46,139 nucleotides of DNA from contig NW_023365791.1 in NCBI RefSeq assembly GCF_000003815.2, positions 274,917-321,055 on the forward strand, in the 5' to 3' direction. Under the pieces are notes generated by a model. The model was given only the letters and a program-made list of their open reading frames with translations, made no database searches and was not told where the DNA came from. This DNA comes from Branchiostoma floridae (lineage: Eukaryota; Chordata; Leptocardii; Amphioxiformes; Branchiostomatidae). Positions 22,737 to 31,623 of this stretch are shown piece after piece (within the stretch, counting starts at the first letter, position 1; each line of letters begins with the position of its first letter). The position numbers were made by a program, and so were the translations under genes.

Positions 22737-22788
22737 AATAAAGGTCTTCATTCATTTATTATCACTATACAAAAGATTTGACAATAAA
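22737..22788 (+). terminator. Poly(A) signals of gene B
   Basis: Two AATAAA hexamers (22737-22742 and 22783-22788) about 770 and 815 nt after the stop. They imply a 3' UTR of about 0.8 kb with no obvious repeat in it. Confidence 0.5.
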
Positions 22789-23039
22789 AGGAACGGAGCC
22801 TGTCGAAGATGTTCTTTTTTTACATAGATTTATTTTCAAACTTTTACGAATGTAGACTATGATAGTCTTTAAAGTTACTTTAAGATTATGCAATGCACAA
22901 CGAAGAGTAAGAAGTAGAAGACTTCACTTCTATTGTTTTTGGTAAATTTCTTAACAAAATATACGTATAACAGAGCCATATATATCCATTTCACACATTG
23001 CATGCTGTACTCTCATCCTCTGGTTCACTTTTTGCCAAT

Positions 23040-23524
23040 CTGACGAAGAAACTTGGACACAAGCCAGCTGAATCTTCACATGCTTGGACCTGGATCAGCA
23101 GAAACAAAACTGAACACATCGAAGACAAACATAATATACGACATACAAACAAAGCAAAACTTAGTTTTCATGAAGGTAAAAGCGGTGTTTCATGTGTTTT
23201 TCTGCTATGTTTTATACTATGGTTTTGCGACATTTAGTATGTTTTTACGAAGGTCAAGATATACTAAATGTCGCAAAAACCAGGGGCCCAAACATACACC
23301 GGTTTGTACTTACATCACAAACTACTTGCCAAAAATCAAGACCATAAAGCATGGACAGGATACAGGAAACGGAGCTTCTGCTGCAGTACCACGGTCATAT
23401 ACTGGGTTGGGGGTCAAAATTGACCTTCACCCTCGTGTTCCAAACACCTACACACATACCAAATATCATCATCATCCATCAAGAGGTTCTTGACTTAAGC
23501 TGACTACAAAAATCTGGAAACAAC

Positions 23525-23567
<43 letters not shown>

Positions 23568-23610
23568 GCAAAATAAACAGTATCTCCATTTTTCATGGTG
23601 ATAACAAGCG
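23040..23610. repeat. GCCGCTAGGGGGCCC-family repeat with (CA)n(CG)n tail
   Basis: Contains TTCTGCTGCAGTACC and ACATACCAAATATCATC as in the 10.7-12.7 kb copies. A 45-bp CA/CG dinucleotide tract lies at 23525-23569. A 20-bp inverted pair (23221-23240 and 23261-23281) lies within it. Confidence 0.55.
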
Positions 23611-23720
23611 TGAAACTATTTTGCTGAACTGTGATTGGTTAAGCCAACTAGGGCACCTTGCACCTAGTCAGTGCACTATGCATTTGGCCTATAAAAGTGA
23701 GGACATGCTGCACTATGCTC

Positions 23721-23784
23721 ATTCGAGCCCATAACACTGATGAAGCCACACGGCGAAACATGTTTGTTGCGTGTCGGTTCGAAT
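23721..23784 (+). ncRNA. Possible degenerate hammerhead ribozyme motif
   Basis: CTGATGA (23737-23743) is followed by GCC-ACAC-GGC, a 3-bp stem II, then GAAA (23755-23758). Then comes a short stem III (ACATG / GCGTGT) ending in GTC (23773-23775). Flanking ATTCGAGCC and GGTTCGAAT pair over 9 bp as stem I. Against it: one extra A before stem II and a 7-nt bulge next to the core. Such motifs are known from Penelope-like retroelements; no reverse transcriptase is visible here. Confidence 0.3.
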
Positions 23785-24247
23785 AGTTTCTAAACGGGAA
23801 ACAAGCGGCTCCAACGTCTTTTCTGAAGATGAGGCGTGAGTGTGAACGGTTGGCTTGAGGTTGTCCTTCTCCACATACTCTACAGCTCTCAATCCTTTAT
23901 ACCAACTATGGGCAACACCATGGCAACGGCAATAACTGGAACAGTGACCTATAACCATGTTCACTATTTCCATCGCGTTGTCTTTTTCAGACAAAATACA
24001 TAATTACCCGTACCTGATTCCAAATGAGGGTCCAACGAAATCAGAACACCTGAAAGGCAAACTAGGAAACTGTGTTAGTAATATAAGAACGCCCTCGTTT
24101 GTTCAGTTTTGTTCGATCCGACAGGTCAGTAAACCCCATTTAAACCCCCATTAAACGTGCTAATTTGATTGAAAGACTCACAAACACGGTGGGCGCTGAG
24201 GGGAGTTGTCGAATCCTAGTATTTGAGTAAACGGGACGCACAGGAAA

Positions 24248-27200
24248 ATGGCACCCAGTGTTCGGTCACGGCGCTTCGGGCATCTGTGTTGGTTGTTGTT
24301 TTTCTCTGGATTACTAGGTGGGTACTAAATATGTAAAGCCGGTACAATGGCCTAGTGGGTAGAGTGTTCGCCTCGAATTCGGTAGGTCGTGAGTTCGATC
24401 CCCGGCCGAGTCATACCAAGGACTTTAAAAATGTACTCAGCATTCGGGAAAGAGTATGGAAGTTGAACACACACCACTACCAGCGGACTAGCCCCCCGCT
24501 GTAGTGATTGCACAAAGTAGTGTGGCCCAGGGCTACTGGACCGGAGATGGGCGCCACCCTATGCGCCATCAGACGCGGGAATTCGAAGGACTTTAACTTT
24601 ACTAACTGAATATGTATTTTACCTAACTTTTACATATTCAAAAAAAGATTTTACATTAAGATATAGAATTTAGTTTTGCTGTTGGAGAAGGAAAAAATCT
24701 ATTCCGTATTTTTGTTAATTAAAAGGAAAAAAAAAACATAGTTTCGAATTTTGCATCTTTTAGGGACGACAAACGGTCAGGAAGCATCTGGATCAGGACC
24801 TTGCCCAGATGGATACGTTCTGTTCGAAAACGTCTGCTACAGAGCCTACAAGGAATTCAAGACGTTCGCCCAAGCCGTGCAGTGGTGTGAAGCGGACGGG
24901 GGGACGCTTGCCATGCCTAAGGACAGATCCGTGGACATGTTCTTCACCGGTCTCATCATTGATCTGTCTCCAATGACCGATGCTTGGATCGGTAAGTGTT
25001 TGTATGTTTGTTTATTTGGTAACACAGGGCCACCTTGTAGTTAGGCTATCGTCACATTTCCAAACCGGGGCCCGGCCGACTTTTTAAGAAAACGAAAAGT
25101 AGAGAAATGTAAAGATATACACAAATAATGCCCATGACTATTCTCTTTAAGTTTTGTCCACTTTGATGTCTTTATATAATTCTTTTCGTTCCCGAAAGCT
25201 TCCCGGTTTGGAAATGTGACGTAGGCCTTATAGCGTTGTTAACTCAAAATCCCTCACAAGTCTCAGGTTTGGGGCATTTTTTTTTAAACTTAAATGTGGC
25301 ATACCACAGCAAACAGCATCAATGGATATTAGGGAAGTAAATCTGCAGCAACAGCACAGAATAGGTCATGTTCTACTGATCTGATTAATCGACCAGCTTA
25401 TAAGCCTAGGTCCCAATTCCCAACTCGGGACCCGGCCGGGTAGCTTTCGGAAACGAAAAATATGATGAGAAAAAAAACCGCACAGAACGCAAAAATTAAG
25501 CCATGGGCATTATCTGCGCATATTCCTTGGTAAACACTTTTGTTTTTCGTTTCTGCAAACATCCGCGTTCTTTAGAACAAGGGTAAATTTCTGTTATATT
25601 TCTGACAGGATTGAGGAACGAAGGTGGAACGTGGACGTGGATGGACGAAGCCGGCACCACTGTGAGCGAGTGCGGGTTCTCGGCGTGGGACGAGGCGAAC
25701 ACCGCTCACACTGACGGAAACTGTGGGTACATCAAGTTCACGTCCTGGTATAAATGGGCCGACTCCTCGTGTAACACGCTCAAGTCTGGGCTCATCTGCC
25801 AGATCGGTAAGTTAAGTTTTTTCATAATAATGATAATAATAATGATAAAATTCTTTATTGCATGTTCATGCTCGTAGGATAAATGCACAAATGACCACAT
25901 GTGGTGTAATGGATGAAAAAAACAACTAAAAGTTAAACAGTAATTCCCTTTGCCAGAATGGCAAGGTTATGTTTTGAGTGAAGACATGATGTTGTGTCTC
26001 TATATGTAGGTTAACCGCATAAAACTAGAGTAGCTGTGGATGGATTTTTATGATACAAATGTATTTGGTATTTGAGTAGCGGTTACAGAAAAAAAGGTCT
26101 CGTTTAAAAATGGTTACCTTGGCACTTTTCGTCGGCAATGCAGCGGGGCGAGTGTGTTTTCGTGTGTGTCTGCGTACAAGATTACTCGAGATGTTGTGAA
26201 TCGTTTTGTATGATTTTTAATAGTTATTTAGGGGTTTGAAAAAGAAAGGTCAAGCTCGATAATTGGCCTCCTAGTGGCGAGTTACGGTTCTGCAGCGGTG
26301 GTTCAAAGTTGGACGCAAAATTTTCGTCATGGGGCAGGTTCATTTATAGGCCCATTTATAAATCAAAACTTTATTGTAAAATCATGCCAGATGGCCAATT
26401 GCACAGTAATACTTACAGTGAAAAAGAATGAAAGTGATTAGATAAATTTAAAGAAAAATATAACATAACCTTAGCCATTCTGGGCGGCAAAGGTAAACAT
26501 ATGTTTGAAATATGTTTCCACTTAGACAATTTGGAGGCTTAGACTTGTGTTCCACATACAGTTGGAGATGAATTGTCCAACATTTTTGTAGATAAATGGG
26601 AAGCGTTAAGCGGTAAGGGTTGGACGACTTGAGCAAGAAGTTTGCTTTTTGTTGATCGTCAAGGTGTTAAAAGCGTGGGAAAATTTTGTAGATTTCTAGG
26701 AAAAATTTACGTTGGTTCATATTACATATGGTCGTCTTTCTTTTCTATTTCAGGGCAGCATGAGTCGAATTGTGGATCAAGTGAGTAGCTATATAGGACA
26801 ACTTTTTGCTCACGTTTAGAAGAGTCCATCCAACATGTCTAAGAGGACGTTTGAATCATCTGTGCTCTTTCATGAACAGATAGCCACTCTCTCCTTTTTC
26901 ACTGGTGGTGTCGTCCACTTATGTACAAAAATGTTGTATTTTTTAAGAATATTTCATATAAATATTTACACTACAATTCGAAAGTTACCCAAGAAACTGG
27001 ATGGATTGTGTAAACTGATATCCTAACAGCTTTTATGCCTAACAGCCTGAGTAACTTATTTTTATTTCATATTGAGCATATCATTACTTGGATGTCTATA
27101 CTCTCCAAGCAGAGGTTCGGTTCCGACCGTTTTAAGTTTTTAGGTTGTTTTTATCGGGCTTCTATTCTGTGCTGTCTTCTTTATGTCTATCTAATCTCCA

Positions 27201-30200
27201 AGCAGAGGTTCGGCATAAAGGAAGGCGGAAAGAAAACAACACAACAGCCCGATTTTAACCCATAAAAACACGTCAAAAACAGCCAGTCAAACCTTTGCTT
27301 GGAGAGTAAATGTTTTAGCCGACCTTAGGTCGCAAACTGTATTTGTCGCAAACTGTATTTGTCGCCAACAACTTCTCTAGTGTGTTTTCTGTCTATTTGT
27401 CCAATTTTTACTATTTTTCCAGCGACCTGCGGAGCATGGTAGAGGCTATAGATGTTTATTTCTTTTATTTGTTTATTTATTGAAAATGACAACAAACCAT
27501 TACACTGGGCCAGCCTAGGCAGAGGCTATGTAAGCTGATGACGGCTGACCCTCAAAGATACAGCAAACAAATACATCTAAATTACACATATGTGCATAAT
27601 AGACCACATAGACTACATAAGCTATGAGGAGCAGATGGAAGGTGCTGTAAATCGATGTTGATGTTAAAAATGAATGCAGAGCGTCTGAGAGTTTTTGGTC
27701 TGTAGCAAAGTTATGACCTGGAGAACCATTAAGGAGGACTCCGGTTGAGAGTTATAGATGTTTAACCTTCGTCGACGTTTTGTAGCTGCGCTAAATTTTG
27801 ACGACGCCTAAGGGGCGTTGCTGAAAGTTAGCAAAACACAGCCACAACACATCGTTCTATCGTGATGACGCTTTTTTTTTATTCCACAGCTGATAGCTGC
27901 ACGGACCATCCCGAGGGAGTTACCAGTGGAGACACTTGTTATTACGTCAATACCGGATCAATGCAAACGTACGTGGGCGCCACGGATGCATGTGACGCCG
28001 CCGGTGCCTCCGTGGCCATGCCGAAGAACGCAGGGATCACTTTCCTCCTCATGGGCCTCGTCATCAAGTACGTCGGTGTTCAGGGGTTCCTGAACGTTCG
28101 CATTCGTGATGATATTTGTACCGATCGTTATGACGATGGCAATGATCTTTATTTGCACGTTGTTGTCCATATGTGCTAAACGCAGTAGTTACATGAAACG
28201 TTTTTGTAAAGCTTGGGGCACAACCCGCCGTACTTGCTATTTGTCCGTACGTTTTTTGGGGAGGCCACGTCCGCCACGTATTTCTGAAAGCGTGGGGAAC
28301 ATCAGGCAAGAGCAGGGAGGGAGTATGTCAATACGGCAACAGAAAGTTTTGCCTGCACATAAAGTTCTACGGCGTGTCTGCGTGCTCCAAAGTCCGTCGG
28401 ATTCCCTACGAGTTCATACGAAGGTGGTACTTACCACTTACGGATTCCAAAAGATTGCCCGCGTTTTGGCACGTAGACAGCACGTATTTGCACGTACGGT
28501 GGGTTGTGCCCTCAGCTTAGATTTTCGCTACAGTGTCAATGGGAGACACAAAACAACTATAGCTATGCTACACCACTAGCTATAGTATTTTCACTGTGGG
28601 CTAAGCATAACGGTTTCACATTATGATTCTTGCATATCTCAAAAGGTTTATACGTTTTCGTAAAGTGATTTGCGTGTTTTTTTTTTATAGAATTCATACC
28701 TTCTAGCATAGTGATGTGTGCGTTTTTCATACCATTCTTACGTTTTCGCATAGCGCTTCGTGCGATATCAATAAAATCGGCACGAATTTGATAAAACTCG
28801 TGCCACTCCTGGTGTTTTCAATTTTGAGTTAACGACGATATTTCAACCGTTGTCTGTTTGTTACCTTCACAACAATTGAAGCTATAATTCCGGACCTGTT
28901 TGTGTGCTTGTGTGCTTGTAGATGCCACAAGCATTTACAAACTGCACTTGTCAGTTTAAAAAATAAAGTTTGTTTCCATTTTCCCAAACAACCTCTCAGG
29001 ACGAGCCCCTCCCGCTCAATGGACCACTGGATCGGTATTGACGACATGTCCGAAGAAGGACAGGAAATTTATCAAGACGGCCTACTGATCGAAAGATGTT
29101 CTTACTCCAAGTAAGTACTATAATGATTTGTTATATTATCATAAACGTGTACCGGTATATTCTTATGTTAAGTCGCAATGTGGGATACAAATAGTTTCTG
29201 TTCGTGCATGTAAGGCCATACTGACTTGATTTTATGGATGACTTCTTGAGACCCCAAAACTAATATGCCAGTGAGAGAAAAAAAAATTAAATGCTGCTAA
29301 ACCACAGGACTTAACACCCAATCCATTCTTTGCCAGGCCTGGATTGTCTCTATAGTAAGGCAGTAAGACACAATCGTCGCCATTTCAATTACATAAATTA
29401 TCTGTGGGTATGCCTGCGTACCTTTAACTGACATCAAATGTATAAAATGCGTATGATTTGCGTATTGTGTGCACGACTTCTGCGTATGAATAAATGTCAA
29501 TACGGATCTCATACGGACTGCGCCCTAAAGTGTACGTCACATTACAAACTTGGCCCGGCCTGGCAGCTTTTAATTTCGGGAACGAAAAGTATGATATAAA
29601 AGACTCATAAGTACACAAGACGTAAAGAAAATAGTCGTGGGCATTATTTGTGTATATTTTTTACGTATACTAGTACATTTCTATTCTTCGTTTCCGCAAA
29701 CAATCTGACCGGTCCCCGGTTTGGAAATGTGACGTTAGCCTAAAACCGAGCACCCTCATTGGCTTTGCAAGTACGGCCGAGCTTCTTCGACTGTGTGTCA
29801 AACGTGGGCAAAAATTCTACAATGTGAATGAACCACAAAGCAAATCATTGATTATTGTGCTTTTCACACAGTTGGTTGGGTGGTGGTAGTTCCGACAACG
29901 AAATCAACAAAGACTGCGTAGTCCTGAAGGGGTCCGCATGGATGGACTGGAGTTACCTCGACTGTACACGTTCGGTAATGTACATCTGTCAGCTAGGTCA
30001 GTTCCCACCATTTTAATTATCTTTTCAACTACCGAACATTTACCAACCGGATTTCACCAGGGTACAAAATTCCACCACCCTGTAAAGACACGTCCAAACA
30101 GATGTATGTATGTATGCACACTTGCATGTATGTATGTATGTATGTATGTACGTATGTACCTACATTTGAACGTATGGGTGGATGGATCCTAAACTTAGAG

Positions 30201-30893
30201 GAGTAGTAGTCAGGCCAAAACTTGACATCCTTTAGGGTATGTTATGGGATCTTACAATTAATGATACAATGATTGAAAATTGTACTCTCTATTTCCCAGG
30301 TCCTGGGGACAACGAAGGCTGTATTCTACGTAAGTTTGTTTGTTCTCTTGTTGATTTATAAATTTGTAAAGATCGTAATTCTTTGCCGACAAAATCTTTC
30401 TTATAAGTGTTCATTAGGTCCAAACTTAAGAAGGTTTTCTAGGCCAAGGTAAGTGATGACTTAACCTTCGTGTTGAAGGGAATGTTCTTTTCCAATGCAC
30501 TTTGACTTAGAGATCTTTGAAATCAAAGAGGAACGTTCTTTGATTTCTCTATTTCTAACAGCCACCACGATCCCCCCAACGACGACGGCGCTACCTACAA
30601 CCACGGTCCCGACTACTACCGTGGCCGACCCCACCACCCCGGCGGCGGTACCCAGCACCCACCCCCGCCTCGACACAACCACCAGCACCGTCCCGCAGGC
30701 CCCGACCACTAGCCAGGAGGACCAGACCACAACCCTGCCGGGCGATGGACAACAGGGGAAGCAGGAGTCCGGCGTTGACCAGGGCGCGCTGGCAGGAGGT
30801 GTGGCCGCCGGTGTGGTGGTCGCAGGCGTCGGCATTGGCATCGGAGTGGCTGCCTACAAGTTTAAGTGGCTTGCAAAGGTGTCCCCTAAATGA
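24248..30893 (+). CDS. Gene C: two-CTLD type I membrane protein without hevein-like module, 432 aa, 9 exons
   Basis: Exons are 24248-24317, 24764-24991, 25609-25806, 26754-26780, 27890-28067, 29000-29110, 29872-29996, 30300-30329 and 30562-30893; the total of 1299 nt ends in TGA. All junctions are GT-AG with the same phase plan as genes A and B. A signal peptide (MAPSVRSRRFGHLCWLLFF) is followed by CTLD1 (about 24-165), a 27-nt microexon encoding GQHESNCGS, CTLD2 (about 175-312), a 30-nt microexon encoding GPGDNEGCIL, a mucin-like Thr/Pro stalk (323-396), TM about 397-421 and the tail KFKWLAKVSPK. The exon equivalent to the hevein-like module of genes A and B is absent, and the reading frame is kept because that exon is 1-1 symmetric. 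It lies about 2.3 kb downstream of gene B in the same orientation and is clearly the oldest-diverged member of the cluster. Confidence 0.87.
24336..24608 (+). mobile_element. tRNA-derived SINE with target-site duplication
   Basis: The head contains a Pol III A box (TGGCCTAGTGGGTAGAG) and B box (GAGTTCGATCCCC) at tRNA spacing; a non-tRNA body of about 190 bp follows, ending AAGGACTTTAACTTTACTAACTG. It is flanked by AATATGTA at 24328-24335 and 24609-24616. It sits in gene C intron 1, sense orientation. Confidence 0.75.
25049..25222. mobile_element. Palindromic MITE family 1, copy 4
   Basis: CGTCACATTTCCAAACCGG on the left and CCGGTTTGGAAATGTGACG on the right are exact inverted ends. Gene C intron 2. 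Confidence 0.8.
25406..25560. mobile_element. Palindromic MITE family 1, copy 5, partial
   Basis: Left half CTCGGGACCCGGCCGGGTAGC with a TTCGTTTCTGCAAAC inner right arm; the outer right end is missing. It is 180 bp from copy 4 and about 50 bp before gene C exon 3. Confidence 0.6.
25945..26497. mobile_element. TIR element, CCTTTGCCAGAATGGCAAGG ends
   Basis: The left end TTTGCCAGAATGGCAAGGTTATGTTTT is mirrored at 26458-26497 (AACATAACCTTAGCCATTCTGG). The interior carries the CTAGTGGCGAG / TTCTGCAGC blocks of the GCCGCTAGGGGGCCC family. Gene C intron 3. Confidence 0.65.
27101..27306. mobile_element. TIR element with CTCTCCAAGCAGAGGTT ends
   Basis: The left CTCTCCAAGCAGAGGTT and right AACCTTTGCTTGGAGAG are inverted. 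An internal duplicate of the left arm lies at 27195-27212. A relative is at 31453-31623. Confidence 0.7.
28207..28522. mobile_element. TIR element with GGGCACAACCCGCCGTAC ends
   Basis: The left GCTTGGGGCACAACCCGCCG is mirrored by CGGTGGGTTGTGCCCTCAGC on the right. It explains the 157-codon open frame across it. Gene C intron 5. Confidence 0.65.
29534..29736. mobile_element. Palindromic MITE family 1, copy 6
   Basis: ACGTCACATTACAAAC and GTTTGGAAATGTGACGT ends with CGGGAACGAAAAGTATGATA inside. Gene C intron 6. Confidence 0.75.
30103..30165. repeat. (TGTA)n microsatellite
   Basis: ATGTATGTATGTATG run with a few interruptions, in the gene C intron after exon 7. Confidence 0.85.
30562..30893 (+). 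other. Gene C exon 9, mucin-like stalk, TM helix and tail
   Basis: 332 nt, very GC-rich. A Thr/Pro stalk suitable for O-glycosylation, no polyproline run. The helix AGGVAAGVVVAGVGIGIGV shows GxxxG spacing. The tail AYKFKWLAKVSPK shares AYK and LAKVxP with genes A and B. Confidence 0.85.
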
Positions 30894-30945
30894 TAGCAGT
30901 GCTACATGTTGTATTACCTCCATTTCTACTACTGGCTGAGAATTT

Positions 30946-31144
30946 ACTGCGACCGCTCAGCGACCAAACATCTAACAAATCACTCAACAAATTTCCTAGA
31001 TAAAGGACTAATCTCTTTCACGTTTTCCATGTCTTGCTGTCTTTTGAAATATATGATTTTTGATCCAGCATCATTTCCGATCATGAAATTGAGGGTCACA
31101 CAAATCAAATGTTGGTCTCTCTATGGTCGCTCGGTAATCGCCGT
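30946..31144. mobile_element. TIR element with GACCGCTCAGCGACC ends
   Basis: ACTGCGACCGCTCAGCGACC on the left against GGTCGCTCGGTAATCGCCGT on the right, inverted. It starts about 50 nt after the gene C stop, so it may lie in the 3' UTR. Confidence 0.6.
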
Positions 31145-31213
31145 CTAATTGAAAGGGGTCATAAAGCTTGGCTTTTCCACTGCAAGTAGAGAATAAGTCA
31201 CAAAGTAATGCCT

Positions 31214-31412
31214 TAGGGTCACAGTTCCGAACCAGAGTCCACGATCGGGCAGCTTTCGGGAACAAAGTATATAATATAAAAGACACCAAAATACACAAAA
31301 CGTAAAAGGAAAGTTGTATGTATGATTTTCGTTTATTTCTAGGTATACAATTTTAATTTTTCGTTTCCGAAAACAGCCTGACCGGGCCCGGTTTGTAAAT
31401 GTAACTCTAGCA
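31214..31412. mobile_element. Palindromic MITE family 1, copy 7
   Basis: TAGGGTCACAGTTCCGAACC and CCGGTTTGTAAATGTAACTCTA ends, somewhat decayed; the interior ACACAAAACGTAAA block is kept. Confidence 0.65.
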
Positions 31413-31452
31413 TAAGGCGGAAGATACACATCGGTGTATGTGAACTGTGTAT

Positions 31453-31623
31453 AATCTACAAGCAGATCCCACGGTAGCGCATGATAGTATCAAACGCTGC
31501 CAGAGGAGTCAAGGCCGGCCTAGGAGTGTGTTTGGCAAATGTGCACCTCTTGGCTGACTACAATCCTTGGCCAGTTTGGTACTAATATCTTATGCCATAT
31601 ATCTATGGATCTGCTTGGAGATT
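31453..31623. mobile_element. TIR element with AATCTCCAAGCAGATCC ends
   Basis: AATCTACAAGCAGATCC and GGATCTGCTTGGAGATT are inverted. The termini resemble those of 27101-27306. Confidence 0.65.

Larger units (their letters stand above)
22789..24247. other. Intergenic region between genes B and C
   Basis: Repeat at 23040-23610, hammerhead-like motif at 23721-23784, the rest unassigned. A TATAAAA at about 23691 precedes the hammerhead-like motif. The 91-codon minus-strand frame at 23719-23994 has no recognisable domain. Confidence 0.5.
24764..25806 (+). other. Gene C CTLD1 (exons 2 and 3)
   Basis: Exons 24764-24991 and 25609-25806 with a phase 1 intron after AlaTrpIleGly. Cysteines lie in GPCP, NVCY, QWCE, SECG, GNCG, SSCN and LICQ. 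The WND position reads Trp-Ala-Asp; no EPN/QPD. A complete palindromic MITE (25049-25222) and a partial one (25406 on) lie in the intron. Confidence 0.82.
27890..29996 (+). other. Gene C CTLD2 (exons 5, 6, 7)
   Basis: Exons 27890-28067, 29000-29110 and 29872-29996, phase 2 introns inside. Cysteines lie in DSCT, DTCYY, DACD, ERCSY, KDCV, LDCT and YICQ. The calcium-site region reads NWLGGGSSDNEINKDC, so the NW...N.DC frame of a canonical CTLD is there but the EPN tripeptide is SSD. WND is Trp-Ser-Tyr. Confidence 0.82.

Noticed and set aside
24336-24410. Functional tRNA gene
   Set aside because: A and B boxes are present, but the acceptor arms do not pair well and the sequence continues into a SINE body with target duplications.
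27423-27438. Candidate 16-nt exon (CCAG|CGACCTGCGGAGCATG|GTAGAG) in gene C
   Set aside because: Inclusion shifts the phase and gives an immediate stop in the next exon; direct joining of 26780 to 27890 is in frame.
28106-28579. 157-codon plus-strand frame in gene C intron
   Set aside because: It spans a terminal-inverted-repeat element and has no domain.
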